This document shows, in pieces, positions 1 to 8,963 of a DNA stretch of 64,000 nt. The notes beneath the pieces are model-generated. The model was not told where the DNA came from. It worked only from the letters and a program-made list of their open reading frames with translations, and did no database searches. The position numbers and the translations under genes are program-made. Source of the DNA: Rachycentron canadum (Eukaryota > Chordata > Actinopteri > Carangiformes > Rachycentridae); the NCBI GenBank assembly GCA_038496675.1, contig CM076662.1, positions 14,202,645 through 14,266,644 on the forward strand, given 5' to 3'. How positions within the stretch are numbered: position 1 is the stretch's first letter; the number at the start of each line of letters is the position of its first letter.

Positions 1-540
1 AGCGGCTCTGTGCAAACTACACTACTGTGCCAGGCCCAAGTGTCCAACCCCACATAACCCCCGCCACCAGCTACTCACCTCCAAAACGTGTCCCTGTTTC
101 GCTATCAGTGACGTCACCGCGGCCCAAGGCTGTTTTCTCTCAGGCTGGGGCTCCAAACAGCTGATTCAGGGAAAAGTCACAAAGTGTACTGGAGATCTGA
201 CCTTCTCTCCTAAGACAAAACACAGAGAGAGGGGCTGGCTCCACAGGATGGAGACACTGGCGTGGAAACAATAACACGGCCTCTAAATCCACTGAAGAGA
301 TGAGGTATGGTTTTCCGGAGACAAACACAGAAACTCAGTCGGCTGGGTGTTTTCGAGTTAATGAAACTCAGATCTTCCTTGATTTCACCTCATTTGCTGC
401 GGCTGGGATGCCAAATATTTCAGTGCGTGATTGTCCCCTTTCAATATATTTTATTTAAATAATTGAAAAACCTAAACATATAGAAAAAAATGATTAGAGT
501 AATATTTTTTCTTTAAAAAAAATAATAGGCTATATTTGCT
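1..540. other. Upstream flank, no gene seen
   Basis: No splice-flanked or protein-like reading frame was recognised on either strand. The stretch ends in an AT-rich segment (about 430-535). It is intergenic sequence upstream of GATA6. Confidence 0.5.
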
Positions 541-567
541 TTCACACCAGGAGTTAAATGAAACAAT

Positions 568-601
568 GGCTAGCACTCTCATACATATGAGAGTGCTAGC
601 C
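568..601. repeat. Perfect 16-bp inverted repeat
   Basis: The left arm 568-583 is the exact reverse complement of 586-601, with only two bases between them. The outer arm reads GGCTAGCACTCTCAT. A second small palindrome (GCCTTCA-GTG-TGAAGGC, about 599-615) follows at once. It sits at the edge of the interspersed repeat at 625-925 and is probably part of it or of its insertion boundary. Confidence 0.85.
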
Positions 602-624
602 TTCAGTGTGAAGGCTCATTCAGA

Positions 625-925
625 AGATAGTTAGCCTAAATAGATTAGCTTAGCACAAAGACCGGAGACAGCTAGGGGGTAACAGCTAGCCTGAATCTAT
701 ACAAAGGCAACAGCACCTCTTAACACTCACAAATTAGCTTATTATAACTTGTTTAATCCATATAGAAATATGCTAACTGTTTGCCCCTGCTTCTAGTCTC
801 AATGCAAAGCTAACCCAATAAATTTCCAGTTATAATTTGAATATAGTGACGAGTACGAATACAGTACTTCTCATCTAACTCAAAGAAATGTATTGCCCAA
901 AATATTCAACTGTTCATGTAACCAT
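625..925. repeat. Percomorph interspersed repeat, two opposed halves
   Basis: The first half (about 625-780) reads as the forward strand of a fish repeat: ttagcctaa, gcttagcacaaagac, acagctagcct, cagcacctct, then a segment like acttgtttaatcc. The second half (about 785-925) reads as the opposite strand of the same family: cccctgcttctagtct, gcaaagctaac, cttctcatctaact, ttgcccaaaatattcaact. Other copies are at about 26850-27190 (+), 31030-31260 (+) and 34260-34480 (-). Family recognition is from memory. Confidence 0.6.
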
Positions 926-3900
926 CTCAGATGTATTTTGTGACCTATTTTAGGGGTCCCAAACCCATTTTTTTCCACTGAGGGTGGTCCTTTGAATCTA
1001 ATCAACAGTCAACACAATCACTGAAATTTTTGCCATTTTTCTTTTTTCTTTGTTTATTTTTTAATATGTTTCTTATTATGGTTGCACTGAAGTCATCACA
1101 CTGTAAATGGAATTAGTGGCCACTTCTGTTGAATTGTACGCCTCTGCCTTATCTAGTTTTAATAGCTTTTTAAACACTTGGCCTTATCTGACTACTGGCT
1201 CTCCAGACGGGGTTCCTTTGACATGGGACCAAAAGTGGCAGAAGTTAATCATGGCTTCCTAAATGCCTTAAAATACTGGAAGATTTCTGCTCTGTTTCAG
1301 CACCCGATTTTCATGGAACTGAACTGCGATAGTGAGGCTGAGTTAAGTACAAAACATTTTTCTCTCAACTTTCCTCTTCCGTTCTACTATACATTCACAC
1401 ATCCTGATTTCTGTGTGTTATAAGATTTCACTTTTTCGTGACCAAAAATGAAATCATCAGTGGAGCTCTCTGTCATCCCCCGATATCATGGGATACCCAA
1501 AAAATAGTGAATGAACTTTGGTCTCCAGCAGATTGCTGCTGATTGAAGAGTGCACATCAAAAATGAAAAGTGTACAAACCCATTTCATTGTTCCATAAGA
1601 GATCTTTCTCCTGATCCACTTAATCCCACATCCAATATGACTAAACCCAACCTGGAAAATGTGCAAATTAATATTATAATTACATGCAGCAAGGCTTTGC
1701 TCTTCTAATCCACCTAATCCCTCATATTACACGGCAATGTGCCTTGCCTCAGTTTGTCCTATCAAAGCTGTGTTTGAATTTCAACTCCATATGATAACAT
1801 AACAGACTTTGTATCTTATATCAAATCTTAAAATGAAATATTGTATCTGTGCTAACAACAAAAGTTTTGTTTTATCTTTGTTTAATTGGAGTATTCTCGC
1901 TGATATCTGGGCTTCTTACCAAGGAAAAGACATATCCAAGACAAGAGCAGCACATGATAAAAGCAGTTCATAATACACTAACTTTAAGATATAGCTGATG
2001 CATGGAGGGAGCCAGAGTTGACAGGATAGGTCAAATGAACCCTGAATTTTGTGTCAGGCTGATATGACATCATGACATGGAGGCGATAAGATGGAGTTGC
2101 TGGAGATAAAAATAATGTGTCTCCATCTTTTTTTAAGGCACAAAGAGGATTGGCTCTGTTCCCCTATGAGTGTGTATCTTCATTTGTGGTGATTCATGTT
2201 CTTTACGCCAAGACCACAAATGCAAATTCACCTCTCAAATGAGGAGGAATGTATTTGTCAGTCATTCATCACATCATGGTGCAGGATTTTCAGCAGCCTC
2301 TCCAGAAAATCCTCTGGGTTACACACACAAACACACACACACACACAGCATGAGCGGGCAGGTGAGAGCAGGGCGCATTGTGAGCGAGCTGAGGAAGCAA
2401 GAACAGTGCATGTCCAAAATGACAAAGGTTGCTTTTACACCTGTCATGGCCCGTTTAATCATCTACCACTTCAAACAGGAGAGTCTGATGCTCAGGGCCT
2501 CCCAGCAGCCTTTGCTCTAGCAGCTCTGGACAAGCTACCATTCACTAGAGAGCCAAGAGTAAGAGACCTGTGCAGGTATAAAACTTAACTGTGTCTTCCA
2601 TAAAATAAAAACAAATAGGTCAACATTTTAAAAGGCTCCAGCAGCAGGACGTGCAGGTAACAAACAGGAAACTGTTTCCACAGGTGCTGTGGATAATTTA
2701 AGATTAGGACAAATTCAGTTGAGTTTTTCCCCCTTGACTCATCAGGACTGAATAAATCTGATGCATCTTGTATGGATTTACAAGAGAGAACAGAAATGGT
2801 GCTGTGAGATCGGTGCTTTATTCAGAAGTTTTTTTTTTGTTTTTTTTTTTTAATTTCACAAGGACAAAACATTTTTTTTGTTTGAGCTGGACAAACAAAA
2901 GTTGAAATCTGATTCTGTTTTCTTTGAGGTGTAGTAATGGCTCTGGATATATATATACAATATTTACAAACATTAGTAAGATCATAATTAGTAATTAATA
3001 ATTTAGTAATTCATAATAATTTAAGAGGCCATTTTCATGCCATCAATATTTAATTTTTAAATTAAGAGGTTCAATGTGTTTTTTTTTTTCTTTAGGAACT
3101 TTAAAATATCCTTTTAACATTGGTTGACTTTGTGTATAATATATTTTATAGATCTTAAATGAAGTAATTTACTGCATTGGTTTATAAGACTTTTATAAAA
3201 GACAAGAAAATATAGAAAAAAAACCCCAATTTATTTCCCTTTTACTTCCATAATACAAAAAAACTGTCGTCTTCATTCAAGCATTAAATTCAGTTTCAAT
3301 ATTAATTCGCCTATTAAAGAAATATCAGATAAATTGAAAATCGCCCTTATAATGGACATTTACACAAAACAAAAGCTATATCGTTTCTATGTGGCATTAT
3401 AATGTATCAAGTAGTTTTGTATAGGATCAAATGATTTATTTAAGATGACCTCTCACCATAATTAAAAAACCTATAATAGCCTGCATTGCTTTACTGTTAA
3501 CATATATGTGAATTAAGGAGATAAAAAAATGGTCTCTTTCCCGCACTGTTTTTACATGTAGGCTACAGTAGCTACAGTCACTTCTCATTTATTATAATGG
3601 GCGGGTTAAAGGACCTAACAGAGTAGAGAAATCTAAACTCCGGCTTTTTCACTGAGTCACAAACTGTTGCACAGCATCAATAAAGTAAAAAAAAAAAAAG
3701 AAAGAAAAAAAAGAATAAACCCCCATGTTATACTCACCGATAGAAAAAAAATGAATCACACTGGGTCAAAATGTTTTTGGATTTCTGGCCGTGGTTCTTG
3801 TTATCTCCATAACATCATATTGCTGCAGTATTGGCTAATCAGGAGCTGCCTATAACAAGAGCTGGAGTGCTGGAGATAATCATTATCAAGTCGGTACATA

Positions 3901-4370
3901 AGCCACTGACACCTGAAGAGGGTCGGCTATTAGCCTGTACACCTCCTGAAAGAAACAAACATTATTCAGATAAAAACTGGAGCCATGAGGGGAAAAAAAT
4001 CAATCAGAATAAAACTTTCACAAGATTTCGATTTTAAATTGGCTGTAACATTATAATAGGTATGATCATAATAATAATAATAATAATTATTATTATTATT
4101 ATTATTATTATTATAAGAAGTGGTAACCTAGTAGCAGGCCTATTTATTTAATTTTAGTGTTATTCCAAACAGATAATAGCCTAATGTTAGCTATATTTTA
4201 AATGTGAGTAGACATTGCACCTGAAAGTCGATTCAGAATTTAAATCGTTTTTATTGAACGTGATATTTGATGCATTATTCCTCCTATTGCATCTTCTATC
4301 TACCTGTCTACCTTCTATCTACCTCAGGCAGGCGTTTTAAAGGGCCTTTTCCAGTGGGAGTGGTGACGGG
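926..4370. other. AT-rich intergenic DNA upstream of GATA6
   Basis: No gene was recognised. The open frames here (for example 2170-2588) show no known domain, and they cross a short CA repeat at about 2320-2346. A/T homopolymers are common at 2829-2880 and 3688-3715. Position suggests it may carry control elements of GATA6, but nothing specific can be pointed to. Confidence 0.45.
4068..4115. repeat. (AAT)n followed by (ATT)n trinucleotide repeat
   Basis: A run of ATA/AAT units changes at about 4085 into a run of ATT units. The whole block is therefore self-complementary and can fold into a hairpin. Confidence 0.9.
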
Positions 4371-4374
4371 GGTC

Positions 4375-4530
4375 CTGAGATTTACCGCGGCCGACGGCGG
4401 CGCGGGCCCGCGGTGTTTGACCGCGTGTGGATAAACGCGGAGACAGGGCGGCGTCCTGCCACTTCTCCCCACAGGCCCCGTGTGTCAGAGCAGCGCACTT
4501 TGACATCACCGCGAAAACACCTCATTCATC
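4375..4530. promoter_or_regulatory. Small CpG-rich patch, possible remote promoter or element
   Basis: In a very AT-rich region this block is dense in CG dinucleotides (ccgcggccgacggcggcgcg at about 4384, then gcgggcccgcggtg, gaccgcgtgtgg, aaacgcgga). Unmethylated CpG islands often mark promoters in vertebrates. It lies 2.9 kb upstream of the proposed GATA6 promoter and could be an alternative or antisense start, or a CpG-rich enhancer. No transcript structure can be read from it. Confidence 0.3.
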
Positions 4531-4545
4531 AGCCAGTGAGTCAGG

Positions 4546-4548
<3 letters not shown>

Positions 4549-4579
<31 letters not shown>
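4549..4579. repeat. Poly(A) run of 31
   Basis: An uninterrupted run of A just after the CpG-rich patch, followed by a G-rich segment (gaggtggggtgtgggggg). Confidence 0.95.
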
Positions 4580-4583
<4 letters not shown>

Positions 4584-5160
4584 TGGGGTGTGGGGGGACA
4601 ACAGGATTTTGTATTCTCGCACCTCCCTGACAACTGCTCACTGAGACGATGGGAGACAGTAGCGCATAGTTTAGATTAGTTACTCCCTCTGATTCAAGAG
4701 GGAAAAAAAAAAATCTCCAACAAGACAGCAAAGTAATGAGTTTTTAAACTTACAGCCTTTGCCCGAGCATATCCAGCCCATAACCTACAGTCATACGACC
4801 ATAATATCTCCATTCAAACATTCAGAGCAGCAGCTATTATTTTATAAAGTACTGTGGCCTGGTTATGCACTGATAATAACAGCAGTGTATTGTAATAGCC
4901 ACCAGTGGTAGCTGCAGCTGCACTACTCTCTCAACCTAAAATATGTTTATGTTTCTAATTCTAAACATAGTTCCGGATATAAGGCATAAAAAAAAATAAA
5001 ATATAGCAGCCTGAAATGTTGATATTAGTCGTATACTAAGCAGCAGTTATATAGGGGCAGTAATATCAGCTATCAGTAGCAGTAATATAATTATAATAGC
5101 AGCCTATCTGTTCTGCTCTAATACTAGTCGTTGTAGTAGGTTAGTATTGGGAACCATGTA

Positions 5161-5165
<5 letters not shown>

Positions 5166-5196
<31 letters not shown>
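5166..5196. repeat. (GT)n microsatellite
   Basis: About 15 uninterrupted GT units. Confidence 0.95.
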
Positions 5197-5198
<2 letters not shown>

Positions 5199-5970
5199 GC
5201 TGTACAGTGGAAACAGTATCCGTGATAATAGTTGTAATGAAAACATATAAGCTTATGAATGTAATGTACATATACATTGATAATAAATAATATAGCAGCA
5301 AACAGCAGCTTTAAATTGTGGAGTCCAGCTCTGCAGCCTCGAGTGCAGTAGTGTTAATACTGATAATAAAGTCATTTGTGTTACAGGTGGACGTGGGGCA
5401 CAGGTCTCTGCAGCTTCCTGTACAAACTCTGGTGGTGATACTGGTGTTAGGGTCGTAATCCTGGTAAGTGGCAAACATAGTGGGAGTAGTAATTATAGTA
5501 TTAGGCCTGTTTAGGGATATTAGTCGTAAAGGGAAGAATTGCATTGTGACGGCAGAAGTGGCCTATTGGCAGCACGGAGCAGTGTCGCGGGCCTGGCAGC
5601 AGCAGCAGTAACACAGTAATGATATTAATCGTAAATGCTGGCGTCCTCTGCCTCTCGGCCCTCGGTGCTCAGCTGCCCCCCCCCCCAGACAAAAAGCAAA
5701 CAGACATGAAACCCTGCCTGGATGGCTGCGACCGTGAGGGGCCGGGAGCTGTTCGTTCACCTCCGCGAACGCGCACCGCAAGGCCTGTAAATGAGTGAGT
5801 GATTCAATTGACACCTTGGCCACTTTTGATCACTTCACTCAGCCCCATGTATATTCAGGCTGAGCGAATCATCGCGCTTCAAGGCGACGCGGTTCACGGG
5901 CGGAGACGTGCTGGGAGTTTGTGCTGCTGCACAGATGAAGCCATTTAATCCCGAATGAAAGCGTCTGACT

Positions 5971-6112
5971 TAAATAAACTAATTAGGAGGAGATTTATCG
6001 ATCACTGCGCCGAGTGTGGAGAATAAACAAAGAGCAAGAACCAAGACTGTGCATCGGCGCCTTGAATAAATACTGATGAAGCCCACATTGTTTTATTTCG
6101 TTTATTTTGCAT
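5971..6112. promoter_or_regulatory. Candidate enhancer with homeobox, FOX and SOX-like motifs
   Basis: The palindromic homeodomain core CTAATTAG lies at 5979-5986. A compound ATAAACAAAG (FOX-like ATAAACA joined to SOX-like ACAAAG) lies at 6023-6032, and another FOX-like motif on the reverse strand (cgtttattt) near 6099. FOX and SOX factors act with GATA6 in endoderm and heart. The call rests on motifs only, which are common by chance in AT-rich DNA. Confidence 0.25.
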
Positions 6113-6553
6113 CGAGAAAAAGGGGGCTTGTGTTTGCTGATTGGTCTATTATAAACAGGCTCTGACATGAAGCAGCGGCACGATGAGTTCAAATCTAAAT
6201 CAAAAAGAATTCGTTTAGACATAAAATGCTGTTGAAAGAGTTGCAATCATCAGCCGGTGGTGAATGAGCCATTCAGATGTTTCACCAGAATAAAAGCAGT
6301 TGCGTTGCAAAAGTCGGCCTCATCATTCAAAATCTGCTAAATGTAAACAAGCATATATCAGCCCGTGTCACTTGACTTCTATTAATGATGGATCAACGTG
6401 GAGGAGCATTGTACTGCTGAGTTGGAGCTGCATTTTTTTTTTTCCCTCCCACTGTTGGAAAATGTTTTGCACCCCTCTGTCAGCGTGGTTTTGTATGAAA
6501 GTCAGTAACATTTTAAGGTATCTAAAATCAATTTAAGACCAGTAAAATGAAAT

Positions 6554-6556
<3 letters not shown>

Positions 6557-6605
<49 letters not shown>
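6557..6605. repeat. (CA)n microsatellite at a gap edge
   Basis: A pure CA run that continues into the assembly gap, so its true length is unknown. Confidence 0.95.
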
Positions 6606-6873
6606 NNNNNNNNNNNNNNNNNNNNNNNNNNNNNNNNNNNNNNNNNNNNNNNNNNNNNNNNNNNNNNNNNNNNNNNNNNNNNNNNNNNNNNNNNNNNNNN
6701 NNNNNNNNNNNNNNNNNNNNNNNNNNNNNNNNNNNNNNNNNNNNNNNNNNNNNNNNNNNNNNNNNNNNNNNNNNNNNNNNNNNNNNNNNNNNNNNNNNNN
6801 NNNNNNNNNNNNNNNNNNNNNNNNNNNNNNNNNNNNNNNNNNNNNNNNNNNNNNNNNNNNNNNNNNNNNNNNN
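6606..6873. other. Assembly gap (268 N)
   Basis: A run of N lying between a CA repeat and an AT repeat. Sequencing or assembly probably failed at a compound microsatellite. The gap size may be an estimate. Confidence 1.

Positions 6874-6909
<36 letters not shown>
6874..6909. repeat. (AT)n microsatellite
   Basis: A pure AT run at the right edge of the assembly gap. With the CA run on the left side it probably forms one compound (CA)n(TA)n locus. Confidence 0.95.
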
Positions 6910-6911
<2 letters not shown>

Positions 6912-7113
6912 ATGACTTGATACAGCCAGCCCGCCTATTTAAACTCTGGAGTTGCTATTAGTAAGAGGTCGGGATGAGGTTTGATCAATTAAAAAAAAAG
7001 CTCCAGCTCTGCTGGAAAGAGGAGGAGCTCGGTCTGTGTCCAAAAGCGTAAGATGTGGAAAATCAGGAGTGTGAATGCATTTGTAGGTTATTGTACGTTT
7101 AAGTCGTGATCAC

Positions 7114-7149
<36 letters not shown>

Positions 7150-7162
7150 CTGTCTCTCTCTG
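7114..7162. repeat. (CT)n microsatellite upstream of the GATA6 promoter
   Basis: About 16 CT units, then an imperfect continuation (gtgtctgtctctctc). It lies roughly 80 bp upstream of the CCAAT box. CT/GA tracts near promoters can bind GAGA-type factors or form triplex DNA, but no function can be shown here. Confidence 0.85.
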
Positions 7163-7199
7163 TTTTGTCCATGTGATTGATTGGAGGAGTTCACAGGCT

Positions 7200-7310
7200 G
7201 GCACCCCCATCGTGTTTGCGGCGGCTCACACTCCACTTGATTGGTCCGCCTCCTGCGGCCGCAGCCACCAGAAGCGCCTCCTCTCATAAACCTCGTCAGA
7301 CCGCGCTAAC
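7200..7310 (+). promoter_or_regulatory. GATA6: Probable GATA6 promoter
   Basis: The block is GC-rich compared with its surroundings. It holds an inverted CCAAT box (ATTGG, 7240-7244), a GC-box-like ccgcctcc right behind it (about 7248-7255), a NotI-like gcggccgc at about 7255-7262 and a weak TATA-like cataaa at 7285-7290. A spliced non-coding exon ending at 7387 follows. The exact start of transcription cannot be read from sequence. Confidence 0.5.
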
Positions 7311-7387
7311 GTTTCCCAGTACTTCCAGGAGAAGCAGCGGCTCACTATTAGGAACTTTGACTGCGACCTATGGCACATAACTAGCAG
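7311..7387 (+). other. GATA6: GATA6 exon 1 (non-coding leader)
   Basis: The 3' end is inferred from a good donor, CAG|GTATGT, at 7387/7388. The next acceptor that joins to the coding exon is at 8054/8055. Vertebrate GATA4/5/6 genes normally begin with a non-coding exon, which fits. The 5' end is only a guess. The exon carries a five-codon upstream ORF. Confidence 0.5.
7370..7384 (+). CDS. Upstream ORF 1 in GATA6 leader
   Basis: ATG GCA CAT AAC TAG, a four-residue peptide, complete inside exon 1 and ending three bases before the donor. Such short upstream ORFs commonly lower translation of the main frame. Its use is inferred. Confidence 0.35.
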   Translation: MAHN

Positions 7388-7529
7388 GTATGTTGCGAAA
7401 AGCGACTATTGTCTCCTCTTAAACCCCCCATTTTTTTCTGTCTTCCCTCTTGGAGGCGAACAGCTGCTTAAAACAGCTGGATTGTGGTGGCGAGCGCAGC
7501 TGGACCTAACGCATTTCGGGGTATCGTTT

Positions 7530-7624
7530 TTATCTCTCCAGCCTCTCGGCCCTTATCTGCTGTGGGTCTTATCAAACGGTTATCTCGTTTGCTGTGAAGA
7601 CATATTGCGTTTTGTTTCCTATCT
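7530..7624. promoter_or_regulatory. Cluster of five GATA-factor sites in GATA6 intron 1
   Basis: Five WGATAR motifs lie within 95 bp, all written on the minus strand: TTATCT 7530-7535, TTATCT 7553-7558, TTATCA 7569-7574, TTATCT 7580-7585 and CTATCT 7619-7624. They start about 140 bp downstream of the exon 1 donor. Chance alone would give far fewer in this length. GATA genes are known to control themselves and each other, so an autoregulatory intronic element is the natural reading. Confidence 0.55.
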
Positions 7625-7628
7625 GTTA

Positions 7629-7680
7629 TGTGTGTGTGTGTGTGTTTACTTGTGTGTGAGTGTGTGTGTGTGTGTGAGTG
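7629..7680. repeat. Imperfect (GT)n microsatellite
   Basis: Three GT blocks separated by short interruptions (ttact, gag) in GATA6 intron 1, directly after the GATA-site cluster. Confidence 0.9.
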
Positions 7681-7985
7681 TGGGAGGACAGAGATTTGAC
7701 ACGGATGGATCCATGCCTCTTGAGAACCCCTGATGGGAATATGGCAGTCAGTGTGGACTGTGAGATATTGATACAAAGTTAGTTAGTCATGCTGTGAGTT
7801 AATATTCAGATTCACGGTTCATCGTTGTTTATTGTGCCTGGCACAGAGATGAAAACACGAATAAGACCCGAGGCGGATTTTCCGGAGTATTGGCGAGTTT
7901 CTGTCCAGATGTTTTGGGTCATTTTAAACTCACTTGCTCACAACTTCACACGGGTGTATTTCCCCTGATTTCCTAACTGTTACAA

Positions 7986-7990
<5 letters not shown>

Positions 7991-8044
<54 letters not shown>
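7991..8044 (+). repeat. (TC)27 tract forming the acceptor of GATA6 exon 2
   Basis: Twenty-seven uninterrupted TC units end ten bases before the first base of the coding exon (TC tract, ttataaacag, exon at 8055). The microsatellite therefore is the polypyrimidine tract of this splice site. Confidence 0.9.
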
Positions 8045-8048
<4 letters not shown>

Positions 8049-8054
8049 AAACAG

Positions 8055-8963
8055 GGTGGACTACTCCCTGACCATTTTTATTAACCCCTACGGTGTATGG
8101 AAAGTGCTCCTGGATGGACCTGGGCGAAAACAGCTGGTCCATGGTCAAGCGAGAAGTATCCAGCAGCCCAGGGTCACCGGCTGAGCAGACCTACCTGCCC
8201 GGTGACAGCAGGAGGGACGGTCCCACCTCGGATGAGCTGAGGACACCTCCGAGCGAGCTTGACGCACTGGGTCACCGCCGCTCCGACGGCAGATCACTAC
8301 ACTCCTACGTTCACTTCGGACACCATAACAACACCCTGACCACTACCGAGGACATCCCGCTGTTTACGGATTTAGACCAAGGCGGCAAACTCGTCTTCTC
8401 CAGCGGAGCGCACAAGGCGAGCTTGCTGGTGGACCCGGCCGACATGTACCAAACAATCGCCATCGCCGCAGCCCAAAGCCAGACTGGATATGATTCCTCC
8501 TCTGGCGGTTACATGCACTCCAACCCCAACTCTCCCGTGTACGTGCCCAGCTCCCGGGTGGGTCCCATGATACCCAGCCTTTCATATCTGCAGGCCAGCG
8601 GCTCTGCGCAGCCCAGCCACGCCGTGTCCAGCCACTCGGTCTGGTCGCAGTCCACCCCGGAAAGCCCTTCATACAGCACCGGGAGCCCGCACACCTCGAG
8701 CCGGTTCCACTATCCTCCAAGTCCGCCCATGAATAACGGGACACCGAGAGACAGCGGCTACAGTAACACGCTGAATATGAGCAACAGAGACCAGTACGGC
8801 CTCTCTCGGCCCCTCAGTGGGACCTACCCGAGTCCGTACCCTCCTTACGTTGCACCGCAGCTCTCCCAGCTGCCCTCGCCTTGGACCGGGGGACCTTTCG
8901 ATAACACGATGCTGCACACCTTGCAGAGCCGAGGCGCGCCCTTGATCCGAGGACCAAACGGAG
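8055..8963 (+). CDS. GATA6: GATA6 exon 2 (first coding exon)
   Basis: Acceptor ttataaacag|GG at 8054/8055, 59 bases of leader, start ATG at 8114 and donor GGAG|GTAGGA after 8963 (phase 1). It encodes residues 1-283 and the first base of residue 284. The exon holds the upstream ORF 8097-8240 and the internal start Met111 at 8444. Confidence 0.9.
8097..8240 (+). CDS. Upstream ORF 2, overlapping the GATA6 start
   Basis: An ATG at 8097 lies 17 bases before the proposed GATA6 start and in another frame. It opens a 47-codon ORF that ends with TGA at 8238-8240, inside the GATA6 coding sequence. Context around this ATG is T at -3 and G at +4, similar to the main start. The peptide has no recognisable domain. 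Its likely role, if any, is control of which GATA6 start is used. Confidence 0.4.
   Translation: MESAPGWTWAKTAGPWSSEKYPAAQGHRLSRPTCPVTAGGTVPPRMS

Larger units (their letters stand above)
4580..6556. other. Intergenic DNA with a second CpG-rich stretch
   Basis: No gene was recognised. Contents are a GT microsatellite at 5166-5196, a poly(C) run at about 5676-5686, and a CpG-rich stretch at about 5725-5920 (ctccgcgaacgcgcaccgc, aaggcgacgcggttcacggg). The last part (5970-6120) contains homeobox- and FOX-like motifs, described separately. Confidence 0.45.

Noticed and set aside
2170..2588. Overlapping open frames of 116 and 130 codons
   Set aside because: They read through a CA repeat, show no domain and no splice signals that would make a gene.
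8093..8113. A GATA6 start at 8093 (open frame with an N-terminal extension)
   Set aside because: The first codon is GTG, not ATG; the first in-frame ATG is at 8114, and its product MDLGENSW fits fish GATA6 starts.
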